Assembly (NCBI GenBank): GCA_002633005.1 | Contig: NMRA01000826.1 | Coordinates: 65,790-129,789 of the forward strand | DNA length: 64,000 nt | Direction: 5' to 3' | DNA from: Phoronis australis | Taxonomy: Eukaryota; Phoronida; Phoronidae | In this document: in pieces, positions 1-13,700 of the stretch | Numbering within the stretch: position 1 is the first letter of the stretch | How the letters are laid out: each line of letters begins with the position of its first letter | The notes under the pieces: generated by a model | Databases searched by the model: none | What the model saw: only the letters and a program-made list of their open reading frames with translations | Told to the model about the DNA's origin: nothing | Position numbers and translations under genes: made by a program

Positions 1-570
1 ACTCTATTTTTGCAAAAAAGTCCATCAATTTTTGGTGCAAAGCCATGTGGTAGGAATTTGCCGGCAACAGTTGATTTTTGGTTGGATTGATTATCATGGC
101 ACCCGGTAGCAGTTTCAGTGTTTGCAGTAAATTCTTTGTCTGTTGATTTTCGCCGAAAAGATGACTTTTGGAAGCATTCGCTTTTTGAACGAAGTCAACC
201 ACCACATCATCACCAGTGGGTATATGTTGCAATCAAGCCTTATTTTGTCTTGAATAATATGTATTGCATTTAGCTTATGACACAATGAAGGGCAGCTGAC
301 CAAAATTAATGTTAGTAACCAAAACAACAATGTTTGTGATTAGTGATAATGAGACTAGAATATTGTGAAAATTCAGATACCAACTATGCATTCATGCGTT
401 TGTTTAAACTGAAATGCAGTTAGCCATTTAGACCTAGCTTTGATATCATAGTAGCCAAATAAGCGTTCTTATGTTTACATGATACTTATAAACAGCCTCA
501 AGTGGACCATTTCAGTATTCTCATTAATTCCTTCATGGAGTTTTTGCCCAAGCCCATCATGCAGTCTTGT
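1..570 (+). other. Intron or upstream part of the calnexin gene; nothing recognised
   Basis: AT-rich, no supported exon, and no match in my reading to the missing N-terminal calnexin exons. A tandem repeat follows from 571. Confidence 0.4.
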
Positions 571-983
571 GTTTTAATCATTGTTTGAACATAATTATGT
601 AACAACACATGAGTGGCCATTCACCTCTTGTTTTAATCATTGTTTGAACATAATTATGTAACAACACATGAGTGGCCATTCACCTTTTGTTTTAATCATT
701 GTTTGAACATAATTATGTAACAACACATGAGTGGCTATTCACCTTTTGTTTTAATCATTGTTTGAACATAATTATGTAACAACACATGAGTGGCCATTTA
801 CATTTTGTTTTAAACATTGTTTGAACATAATTATGTAACAACACATGAGTGGCCATTCACCTCTTGTTTTAATCATTGTTTGAACATAATTATGTAACAA
901 CACATGGGTGGCTATTCACCTTTTGTTTTAATCATTGTTTGAACATAATTATGTAACAACACATGAGTGGCCATTCACCTTTT
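571..983 (+). repeat. Minisatellite, 59 bp x 7
   Basis: Seven head-to-tail copies start at 571, 630, 689, 748, 807, 866 and 925, exactly 59 bp apart. They differ by only a few substitutions and no length change. Each unit contains TTTGAACATAATTATGTAAC and ends near GAGTGGCCATTCACC. Confidence 0.97.
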
Positions 984-1706
984 GTTTTACTCAGCAACAC
1001 AGCTCATCGCATACCTCTGGCAAAATAAATTCCGATAATTTTAACTCGTTAAAATCTATTGATTTTGATGGTTTTTCTCTATGCCATTTCAGTTTATAAT
1101 CACTGCCATAGGGATCATTTCTACTTATAGCCACCATGTATTGTACTACTTTTATGTTCACACACCTCCCTATTAGTGTTCTCATTGGTCAGTTAGTCCA
1201 CCTTTCTGCAAGTACAGTGTGTGGCCTATCTCATTCAACCATCTCCATCACTCATTCAAGTTGTGTTATATTTGTCAACATTTTTCCCCACCCACCATCC
1301 CGTCATTTACCCCTCTCCAATTTTAACCATTTTGTTACGCTTTTCATGTGTTTTGGGTCATTACTTCTTATTCCGTCTTACTCTGGGTTCTTTTACGCAC
1401 ACGCCCTAAACGATTTTCCTTATGCCTATCTTGCAGTTTTTTGTGTGTTCATTGTCTGTACATACATCATAATACATATCAACATGGTTCAATGATCCAC
1501 TTCTTATTTTACATTGCAACATGGCTTGTTGCATACTCCAGACAAAATAGATTCCAATAACTAATGTAACGTGATACTTACAAACAGCCCTAGATTTATA
1601 TGGTTTGTAGTGCAGTCGTGGGCGTATTTCATCTCTTTGTATAGATCTTGTGACATGAGTTGCTGTGAGAGGTAAATCTGAGCCTTGGTGTCATCTTGTG
1701 TTGCAG

Positions 1707-1788
1707 GTATGAAGTCAAGTTCCAGAGTGGTATGGACTGTGGGGGCTCTTACGTCAAGTTGCTGCAGCAAGACCCTGGCCTAGACTTG
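1707..1788 (+). CDS. CANX: Calnexin exon: lectin domain, CGG-YVKL sugar-binding strand
   Basis: Acceptor ttgcag at 1701-1706 and donor gtatgt after 1788. The first base completes a codon begun upstream; 27 codons follow. It encodes the Cys of the lectin disulfide (Cys161 in mammalian mature numbering) and the Tyr and Lys (Tyr165, Lys167) that contact glucose. This is the first calnexin exon visible in the window. Confidence 0.95.
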
Positions 1789-4700
1789 GTATGTACAACC
1801 CCATAACATCCACAGGCATAAACATTTACCACTAATCTTGCAAACTTTCTTTATTGATTATATTCACTACACAAGTATGTGTACATTTTTCTTTAAGGTC
1901 TTTTACTTTAGCTCCCAATACCGTGTTTGTAAATAACAAACAATTCCACCAAAGTCTTGACAGCTGAGGTTTTTGTCTGAGAGGTCTTGAAAGAAAATCA
2001 AACTCTAGCTTTCTTACTTAAAGTGTTCCATCAAAGAATGAGACGAACTATCACTCTATCACTATAAAGAATGTCTCAAATTATTCCTGACTCAGCAAAG
2101 ATTAAGACCATGACAGTGTGTGCCCTTAATCAAAAGTTGGTTTTTGTTGAGGAAGGCTGGTTAACTATTACTTCAACAGAACAAATAAACAGAATTTGCA
2201 AGTTTTGTACAAGAATTTTCATGCCTGAAAGTTATGATGATCTTAAAAAAACAGTTTTTGTCTCTAAAAACGTTTGGACATTATTTCAGAGAGCATAGTG
2301 TTGTTGCTGGGCTCATTATGGATTTTAAAATATTTTTGATGGGACCAAGCTCAGTGTTTTGAAAAATGTGCCTCTTGACGTTTGGTTTCATAGGCTGTTA
2401 TTTACCTTGAGCGGTTTATTTGGGTTTGGCTGCCAGTATTTGAAAATCTGTACAATACCGATACTGTGTGGTCCTTTAACCACGGGAGTGTCATCTGCAT
2501 ATTTTGATAGGGTGCGCCTCTGGGAAATTGGGATATTGAGCCTTTTAGAGAGTGGTTTACTGACTGTGAGCTGCACAGTTTGTTTCCCATCTTGTTTGAT
2601 TGAATTGAGAAATAAAGCAAGAAATCCTAAATGAGTCACACAGCTCTAAATGTAATGATTTTGGCACAGCACTTTTCATGTTGATACCATACTAGCATTT
2701 TTCATTATAGTATTTGGTACATCACCGGCACTTCTAAAATATGTCCAACTACTAGACTTTACCGGGATTCACCCATGCATAAAAGTAGTCATCGGGGAAT
2801 ATTGTTAATATGGCTAAAATACCACAGAATACCTGTCATCAATTTAGTGTTGCAGTTTTGAAGATATTCACTAGGTGGTGTACTGTTGGGAATGATCTCT
2901 TGAATAAAGTGAGAACAGAAAACTGTTCCTCTGCATTTGTGTCAGTCCAACTTGTTTCAATACCACCACCTAGTAATCTCATTTTGACAAGAATCATGCA
3001 ATGCAAGTTTACTTCCTTTACCAGCTCTGAATCTCTCAGCCACAGTAAATTTCCGCTTGTTTCCAGAAAAACTTTGTGGACAAGACACCTTTCACCATCA
3101 TGTTTGGACCTGACAAGTGTGGCACCGATGCTAAGCTTCACTTCATTTTCCAGCACAAAAACCCCAAGACAGGGAAATATGAGGTAAAAATGTGCTCTAG
3201 TCTGTGTGGATGTGCTTTAAACATGGCTGTGGTAGTGTGTGTGTATTAGAACGGCTTTCTTGTACACTCTGCAAAGTACAGCTATATTAAATGTCCTTTT
3301 TCACAGCAGCTTATGGTTACTCTATTTGTTTGTGTTTGGACGGGGACAATATGTACTCACTGCTAATATATGTGTGCGTTTAGGCTCACATGCCTACATG
3401 TGAAGCTATGCCTATATGTAATGTGAAGTGTGTATGCCTATATGTGAAGCTATGCCTATATCTGAAGTGAGGTGCTTCTGCCAACATGCTATAACTGTAT
3501 CAGAAGTGAGGTACCTGTGACTACACGTGAACCTATGGCTATATCAGAAATGAGGTGCGTGGGCCTACATGTTTAGCTATGTCTATATCTGAAGTGAGAT
3601 GTGTGTGCCTTTACGTGAAGCTGTGCTTATATCTAAGGCTAAGTGCTTGTGCCTTCATGTGAAGCTCACTGACCACTTGCTCATCTTGTCCCTTGGTCAG
3701 GTGAGAAGTGATTTTTGATCTTGACATGCAAAGAACGAATGGTTTGTTGTTACTCGAGATCATGCCCAGTGCATAGAATAACACACCCTGACATGTCAAC
3801 TTGTAAAGCTCGTCCTTGAGCAATAAGAAACTGCCAATTCTTTCCAATCCCACAAATCACATCTGTTTTACTAAGGAACAATTTGAAATCAATTTCATAA
3901 AGGTCCGTGGTCTAAGCGGGTTAAGTTGGGTTAATAGCCGCTTTAATTTAATAAGTGTTTTCATTTAAAGTGTTTAATTCCCTGTCAAACATTGATTTAG
4001 ACCATGAAGTTGTGTCATCACGTCCATACACACTTGTCACACTAATGGCTCTTTTTGACAGGAAAAACACGCCAAACCTCCGACCAAGAAGTTCAGTGAA
4101 GCGTTTGACGATAAGAGGACTCACCTGTTTACACTCGTGTTATTTCCCGACAATAAGTTTGAGATCTATGTAGACCAGAACCTTGTTAACTCTGGCAGTC
4201 TGTTGGCAGATTTCAGGTAGGCAGTACATTTGTAGTTCATAACATGAGGCGCCTTGAAGGCAGTTGGTTGTCATAATTGGACACAACTTGCTTCTTGCCT
4301 AGTTATGAATTACAGGTTGTCTGAACATTGTGTGCACATTTCAAATCAAATGAACAACATTGTTTAATGACACAGGAATAAGATTATTGGTTTTTACGAG
4401 GTGACTAAAAGGAATTAAATCTTTCAACTAAATGTATCCTTTGAAAAATAATTTTCTGCATTTCGTCAACGTTTTTGAGTTTTTAGTACCTGTTACTACA
4501 CACAGAAAATTTCTTTTCTCAAAAACTGAAATATTTGTTTATCATTCCAGCACATACAGAATATGTGACAGGTGTCACACGTACTCTTGCACCAAGTTGT
4601 AAACATGCAGGTGACCTGGTCACAGTGTACCTGGTCACACTGTACCTGGTCACAGTGTACCTGGTCACAGTGTACCTGGTCACAGTGTACCTGGTCACTG

Positions 4701-7700
4701 TACCTGGTCACAGTGTACCTGGTCACTGTACCTGGTCACAGTGTCCTGGTCACAGTGTCCTGGTCACAGTGTACCTGGTCACTGTACCTGGTCACAGTGT
4801 ACCTGGTCACAGTGTCCTGGTCACAGTGTCCTGGTCACAGTGTACCTGGTCACTGTACCTGGTCACAGTGTCCTGGTCACAGTGTCCTGGTCACAGTGTA
4901 CCTGGTCACAGTGTCCTGGTCACAGTGTCCTGGTCACAGTGTACCTGGTCACAGAGTGTGATCCATGACAATACTGCATTGGAAGTACTTACACACTGTA
5001 TTATAGAATATGTATCCTCAAACACTTCAAATACCTATTTTGATGTGACATTTCATAAATATAGACATTGTTGTGACAATTTAAACAACAATGGATATCT
5101 GTTGCTTGGAGGTTTTGTGTTATGAAGACATTAGCTGCTAAGGTTGTTTAGGACCTTGATAAATGACTTCAACTCTTAAGTGAAATATCGAAAAAAAAAC
5201 TCTGCTTTGTTAACCATTGAAAGTACATATTTTCTAAAAGGAAAAGGATTGAGTATTGTAAGGGCTGTTCCAGCAAAATCCGTATGGGTGGGGGAGGCCG
5301 TCAGCAGAAATAAAAATTCATGGATGGTGGCCTTCAGAAAAAAGCTCAAATTATGGTGGTCGTTCTTGTAAGAAGTGAAGCATTAAAAGTGGGTGGTATT
5401 TTTGACCTGTAAATGTTGACAGGTTGGTATTACACATCTCAAAAGAAATCCAAACTCATCAAAAATTCACTTGGCTAATACCCTAACATGTCCAAAAAAC
5501 AAATAACACCATGTTGCCAGTGTACAGAGTGCAATATGTACACTAAGCCATTAATCAAGTCATGGGCAACTTGATTACAAGCACAAGTTTAACTGCAGTC
5601 ATATTAGAATGAAAATGTCTGCAACACTAAATTGGTGTTAACACATATAAGAAAATTGATGATTTTAAAATAAAACGTATGAGGGGTACGATAGACAAGT
5701 TCCAATATTCACCTGACATACCAGAATAAAAGAGCTCGTGGAGACAGTTTTAGATTCACAGATCCATGAAATTGAAAAAAACTTTATTGAAAGTACAGAC
5801 ACATGGTAACAGAGACACCTAGTGGCTGCCAAAAGCATTGCTCACAGGTGTCTTTGAAAAGCACATTTCTGGTAACTGATACGAGTTGTGATCTCACATG
5901 GAATTTTTCTGCACCCACAAAAACTTTGTGGTCGGTCCGTCTGTCATTATCCTTTCTTGTCCATCAATTATCTCAAGAACCGCTTGGTGGATCATGATGA
6001 AATTCGGTACAGAGGTACTTCGCAAGGATGCACCTGCACCAGTCGATTTTCCGGGCGGGTTTGGCAACTTTGGTATCCCATGTTGGCCGCTTTAGTTTTC
6101 GACAAGTCATTCCTTGCATGTTGATTATCTCTTCACTGATCACTGACAATGAAAGACGAAATAGAAGTATATCGCAAGAATGTGCTGGCACCAGTCAATT
6201 TTTGGATGCTGGATTCAACTACTGTGGCACAACTGGAAATTTGGCACAAAAATATGTAGCAGGGATGAATGCGTTGACAGAAGTCATTTTCGTTTTGATT
6301 TGACCACCCTCTTGGCTACTTTAGTTTTGACAATATTGGACAAGACAACTAGTTCTTGTCTGTCAACAGGTCATCCTGGAGGCAGTTTGTTTGCAAGTGT
6401 TGGATTTTATATTTTAACCTATTAGTTAAAAAATTATGGGTCATGGGTTGGAGAAATAAATGAAAAATATGGGCGGTGGGTACAAAATAAAAGTGCCTTC
6501 TCCCCTCCCATACAGATTTTGCTGGAACAGCCCTAAAGTTATGCTTCTTATTACGGTGTCTTTATAATTGTCACGTGACCCCATTTTTTAAGTAAAATTT
6601 CCATGTGCAAGAAAGGTACATTCATAGCAAAATAACCCCCGGCTAATTATACTATAACTTTCTTGTATGAAAATTGACGTTGTGTCTCCAAAACACTGTT
6701 AAGAATTTTTTATTGTTCACTTAGTTCGAGGTTTATGCCAAATTAAGTTGCAAAACACCCAAATTTTTTGTAAAAAAACAACAGCGATATTGTTCGGTAC
6801 ACATTTTAAAGGAAAATTCTTACAGCATTTCTGAGACATAACAAAGTTTTTTATAAAAAAAATTAGCAAAATCGATTGGAGGTTTATTTTGCTATGAATG
6901 TACCTTTGTTGCACATGAAAATTTAACTTGAAAAACGTGTTCATGTACTAGTAATAAAGACACAGTTGTAAGAAGCGTATTTTTAGAATCCTCGGTCTTT
7001 CTCCTTTCAGTAAGTACATACTTTTAATGGTTGACAAAGCATAGTTTTTTCGATATTTGACTTGGAGATGAGGTCATTTATTAAGATCTTAGATAATCTA
7101 AAAACAATTTGTTGACTAATTCCAGCCCAGCTGTCAACCCTCCTGCCGAGATTGAAGATCCCAATGATAAGAAGCCTGTTGACTGGGACGAGAGAGAGAA
7201 GTATGCAACTTAGCAACCCCTCCAGTCGATCAGCTGTCAAATTAGAACACCTGCAAACTATCTGACGATATGTTGATTAGCTGATATCGAGTTACCTCCA
7301 TTTATCGATTGATTCATACTACATAGAACTGGGACAATCAATTACAGCATTAGTCATCCTCCAATGTGTAAAGCATGAAAAGCTTTTCTTCTATTTTCTC
7401 ATTTTTGGAATGTTGAATACATGTGATATGCAGTGTTATTAAGGGAGATTTAATAATGCTGACAATTTAGTCACTTGTCAAAACAAGGTAAATGGTGATT
7501 TTAAGGTCTTTAATGGTTACAGTGATGAAGTTCTTGATATTTTAGCTGGAATGACTTCTTTTCCAGTCCTTAACAAAGACATGCAACATTTAATGCCCAT
7601 AGCTGTATCTGACATAAGCTAGAAGTTTAATGGGTTCTACATTATTACTGGCACAACCTCATTACCCTGTAAAGTTATGTGTTTCTCTTGCAGAATCCCC

Positions 7701-10700
7701 GACTCTGATGCAAAAAAGCCCGAGGACTGGTAGGTTATGTTAGGCTTGCCTGCATTTTCCTTAATGATAGTCTTTCTCAGAAATAACTGGGAGTTACTAC
7801 CTGTCCTGTACTCTACTGTCCTGGTGTATTTAGTGGGTACCTAAGCAGAGTTTGCCTTCCACTTCCAAACATGGACCCACCTTCCAAAAATATTGGGGTT
7901 CAATTTGGATATCTTGGTGTTTGGAAGCAGTCCAGAAATCATGACACTAGAAAAGAGTGATGTCCAAATTGCATTTGGCAAACCAGGTGGTGGGTCTTTC
8001 TGTGCAGGGCACTCAGTCACCTGAAGGATAGATGCTTTATCTTATGAAAGGAGGATTTTGTGGCATTTTTTTACTAAGGCTGTAATTTTCTTGATGTTTA
8101 TTTACTGCACTGTTTTTTGTGACAATAATCCTTTATGCATTCACAAATAAGCAAGTATAAACTTGAAGGTAAATAATTAGAAGTGAATAATTGTTAAATT
8201 CTATGCTGTGTTATATCCTGTGTCACACATACTCCTTAACATTCACTGCTGTATATATCCAGTGTCATAGCATCTATATCCTGTCACAGTGACTGTGCTG
8301 TGTCACAGTGTCTATATCCTGTGTCACACAGTCTCATACTCCTTAACATTCACTGCTGTATTGATCCTGTGTCGCAGTGTTGATATGCTGTGTCACTCTA
8401 CACATACAGCTACATTAACTGTCCTTCTTCACAGCAGCTCGTGGCTAATGTTCGTGAGTCTGTGTTTGGACGGGGGAGACAAATTATGTCAGCCTCTGTG
8501 TGGAACTAATTCATACCTCTACCCCAGCGGTGTTATTTAGGATTGAAACGGATGACATCACAACTTAAGATTTCCCAAGTTTTTTTTAAATTTTTTTATC
8601 ATATCAATTCTTTTTCACGACATCTTACATTGATTAGCTTCTTTCATCAATTAAAATAGGTTTTTCCTGTATGGTATAAAAGTTGAAGCAAAGCTGCATT
8701 TCTGTGTAGAAATAAAAAATGGCCAGTGACTAACTTAGGGCTGTTCCAGTAACATCTGTATGGGAGGGGGGGAAGGCACCTATTTTTCGCACCCACCACC
8801 CATATTTTTCATTTATTTCTTCAGCCTACCACCCGTAATTTTTTATAAGTTTGAAATGCAACCACCCGTAATTTTTTTTGTTCTTGTGGTTGACTGCACA
8901 GACGCTTGAGTTTATCTGTTCCTCCATCACCACTGATGTCATTCATTACTAAGAAAACACATGTTTCTTATATATGGTTATTAGCCATAGAGAAATTCGA
9001 GCACCTGTGGTTAAATGGTGTTATGGGCATGCCGATGAGGAGATCGGAGGGAGTGAAAAAGTTGCATTTTTGTTTCAGTTTTTGATTCTGTGCGGATTGT
9101 TTATAAAATTTACTAAAATTACCCACCATCAAACATTTATGGCCCAATGAAAGAACAACGACCTGTGAATTTTTATTTTTTTGAAGTACGACCACCAGCC
9201 ATTTTGAATTTAAATCAAACACAACCACCCATAAATTTTTATTTCAGTTGCCTTCGCCCCCCCCTCCCACACAGATTGTGCTGGAACAGCCCTTAGTAAA
9301 GTTATTAAATCCGTGACCAGTTACAAAAACTGCTTCTTTTCAGTTCCAAAGATGAGTAGGATTCCTGGTTCAGTTGTGTCTACTTCTCAATGGTATTTCA
9401 TTCCATCCCTCTATGAGAAACGTAATGATTGTGTCGCCAGTCTCAAATTGTTTTGTGAGATGGTAGCCAGAGTTTAGTGACGGGTCACACACACGCGTTG
9501 AGACTACCTCTTCAACCAAACATAATAAAACGTGGTCGCGTGAGCCTCCCGGTCATTTTGCATTTTTTCCTCAATGCTTGCCTCCACCTTCTGCTGGTGA
9601 TTGTCAAAGTTTATTTCAGGGACGAGACATTACCAGAAATGATTCCTGATGAGAGTGCTGTGAAGCCTGAAGGTTGGCTAGATGATGAGCCTGATTTGAT
9701 CCCCGACCCGTCTTCAGAGAAACCATCTGATTGGTTAGTTCATCACTATTATACCACTGACGTCAGGCCTGAATAAGTTTAGTGCAGGATGGTACTAAAA
9801 CCATTCAGAACATCATATCTGCCGTACTCGTCCGGATTACCACTCATGCTTGGCTAACCGTCCACCCCAAAATTTTCATTTTTAAGCGCCCATGCTCGGC
9901 TTACCACCCACCCCCAATTTTTTATGATCGAAACCTTCTTAAAAGCGTGTGTGCTTTTGTGAATGTTCGTCTCGCAAAACTAAGATTTCAAAACGTGTGC
10001 AATTCGCTTACTTTTCAATGACAATCAGTTTTAGCAGAACCGGGAACTTGCCTTACTATGGCGGTAAAATAACCATATTCTCATGCTCTACTAAAGTAGA
10101 CACAATATTGTTTCCTTTGGCTCACGTGCAGAACTCGTGTCAGCATGTACTGAGACAGCTCTTGTCGAATGTATTTCATTGCCGTGGAAAAACCAACAAA
10201 GTGGTACTTGACAAGAATTTCAAGTCCGTGGCCTACCTTTCTGGATAACCCTGACTGAACACGAAACATCACCTTGAGCAATGAAATATAAAAAAAAAAC
10301 ACGAGCACACTTGGATGATACATGACCATCGATTTTGGAAACTCCACCGGCAATATTTTGGATGCATCGTTTTGAATACAAGCCAATACGGGCCATATTT
10401 CCGTGTCTTCATTATAATCACGTTTTTAATGGCTCATTCCTGAGACCAAAGTGGAAGCGCCCAACCAAAAGCAACGGTGCAAGAAATCAACTTAAGCGCT
10501 AGTCGAACATTCTATCCACATCTACGTGGTCAAAACTTATTTTTTTTTGAACTCCTGATTTGCTTGTTGACTTTTTGCGTGATGTGTTTTTGCTTTTTAC
10601 ATGCGTTTTTGCTTCATTATTTTCGCAGCCGACTGACCACCCCTATTGCCTAACAGTAGTACCGTCTGATTGTTGATCACGTGCTTTGAACAAATTCTGG

Positions 10701-13700
10701 GAGGTCGGTATTGGCTGTTCAACACAGAAAGAAGTATACAATGCATATAAAATGTAACATTGTTCAAACTAGGTTCAAAGTATTTAGAAGAAAGACCGGC
10801 TGTCAATCATTAGCACGTGTGGTTGCCAAAGTAATTATCAGCAGCATATCTTTACAAAATCACCTGCTTCCAGAGCAGTACATGATGATCTCGCGTAGTC
10901 TTGCGTGATTTCGCTTTTCTCAAGAAACGTGCCCTACTGAAGGCACGTCTATCTGTAAGAATACCTCAGTTCCATGACATGACGAGCAGCGACCGAAGTA
11001 CGTAAAAACCCAATTATGCTCGGGATCACAGCGCCACTGTATCCTGTGCGCTATTCCACTTCAGCCCGTCGAAGTCCATTACTTCAATCTGCCGACGTAT
11101 ATTTCAACTAACGTGCTTGAAGTCCGGTATCAGTGTACCTCCGTGAGGGTAAAATCGGTCTTTTTTGCAGTAAGCACCCACTCCCGACTTTTCAAAAATG
11201 TCAATTTTGACCGCCCATGCTTGGCTTACCGCCCATGCTTGGCTTACCGCCCACCCTGTTTTTTAGATTCCCACTTTAAGCGCCCTGGGCGATAACCCGA
11301 ACGAGTGCGGTATGTTCTTTAGTTTAACTTTTTGTGTTGGAAGGTTGATTGCATTAAATTCTAATATTTGTTTGACACTTGCCTGCCATACTGTGTCACA
11401 AGCAGAACCTGCGTTTTGGTTTTGCAAGTTTATTTCACCGAGACCTCTGTTGTCCTATTTACACTGTTAATGTATCTTGTAGGGACGATGACATGGACGG
11501 AGAGTGGGAACCAGCCAAGATCTGTGAGTATTTTATTGGTGTTCTTGGGTTTGCTATGTTTTGAAAATCAAATATTTGTATGTGTACTTGTTGGCAGCAT
11601 GGATACTACTGATATGCTTCTGAAAGTCATGGAAATATTGAGGTATCTTGTATTAAAATACCTGTCCTTGATTTATGTGGCTCAAGACTGAATGCTATAT
11701 GGTAATGCTATATGGTAATGATATATGGTAATGATATGTGGTGGTAATGCTATATGGTAATGCTATATGGTAATGATATGTGGTGGTAATGCTATATGGT
11801 AATGCTATATGGTAATGCTATTTTGTACTGTGTTTCAGCCAACCCCAAGTGTGAAGCTGCTCCTGGGTGTGGCGAATGGACACGACCTCAGATTAAGAAC
11901 CCCCTGTACAAGGGCAAGTGGCGTCCACCTATGATTGCCAATCCCAACTACAAGGGTACATGGAAACCAAAATTGATCGCCAACCCAGACTTCTTCGAGG
12001 ACAAGACACCATACAAAATGACTCCCTTTGTAAGTAGTCCATTTTTAATACAAAACAAATTTTCCCTGTATTGTGTACTAGTCTGGTTATTGACTTCCTC
12101 CAGCACACCTATCTTCTTTCGTTACAATCAGTAGCTATAGTTACTGGGTATCAGATTTTTACTTGTTACATTAGTTCTACTTATAGAACCTTGTTAACAC
12201 TCATTTTTCTGCATTCCTTGAGAATGAGGCCTGCTTAATTCTAAGTTAGAGAACTGTTTCAGTGGTTAAATGGAAGTGCATGTGAAGTCAGAGGCGACAA
12301 CATTTGCTCATTTGCATATTGTCCATTAATTTTCAAATTAAATTGGCCAAAGTTTGACAGAGAACTTTGTCAGACTCTGCCAATCTTGCACGAACTTGTT
12401 GTTATAGTTATTTGGCAATTTACTCAAATCTGTCGTAATAAAATAGTGTTTTTGTTGAAATTTAGTCAGATATTAATGACAGAATATTTCGTGTAGCCAC
12501 TAATTGTTATTTGTGAGTTGACCTGCAAAGTTGAGTAATTTTGACAATCTGCATGGAGTGACACCTGTTGAGATTTTGTGGAGATTTAGCGAGAATTGGA
12601 GTGGGTTGTATTGAAAACGAAATGGAGTCATGGTTTTGTGTATGAATTTAGACATTGTCCAGTGTACTTTGGCTCAATTGGTATTTTATTTTTTAATGAA
12701 TGTTACATAGCAGCCTAGATTTTATAGGATTTCAAAAATGAAAATCGTGAAAGTTATAGATGATTTATTTGCTCCCCTGTCAGGTGGCTATTGGTCTTGA
12801 ACTGTGGTCCATGTCTGACAACATCCTCTTCGACAACTTCATCATCACTGATGACAAGGCAGTTGCAGACAGTTGGGCTGGTAAAACATGGCTACTCAAG
12901 AATCGCTACGAGACGGCTAAGGCTGCATCCAGTGGCAAGGTACATTTGACCTCGTAGTAACTGCTGTGTAACTTGTTTTGATCATGTATTCAACAAGGTG
13001 GTCACAATTTAAATAAGAATTTCCTGCCCAGTGTCGCTGTGGTAGATCTAATGTCCCAGGCAGTGCACAGTTTGTGTGATGGATGTGAATCCAGGCTTTG
13101 GTGAAATTGTACCTGGCTGATAGCACTGTCTCCAGCAGAAATTGTTTCATTCGAACTTGGACTGGTTCCGTTTTCATACGTGCACATGACTTTGTATAAA
13201 TATGTGTGCATATTGCTATCTTGACGTTCTACATATTGGTCGTAATTGACTATCACCCTGCAGTATCGAGATCCATTTTTAACTACAGTGAGGGGGGCAA
13301 GTTTATCGAACTTAATACTAAAATCAACAGCATGCACACAAGTTGTGTTACCATTTTCTTTGTTTTCAAATGTTAGCAATGCCATCCTCACTTAATGATG
13401 ATCACGAAGACACTCACCAGGTGGTGCTAATGTGTGATGTATACACTGTAACAGTAAAGCATAACAGTTGTGACAGGTGTGCATGTTTTATGAGGAAAAC
13501 AGTGAACCTTTCATGTAACACTTCACTAAATTAAATGCAATAAGTAACCAAGAAAGTTTATTTTTAAAAGTTGTTTTAATTTAACTGGCGTTAATTGAAC
13601 TTGATGATTAATATATCACGAATTAGTATGAGCGCCTAACACAATGTGTGAAACTTATTTCAACTCAACTTCGGCATGTGTGAAGTGTGGGTCACCAAAT

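Noticed and set aside
571-983. CRISPR-like array
   Set aside because: Units are contiguous 59-bp repeats without unique spacers, and the genome is eukaryotic.
4535-5125. 196-codon plus-strand open frame
   Set aside because: It is created by the 13-15 bp minisatellite lacking stops; three frames are open through the same DNA.
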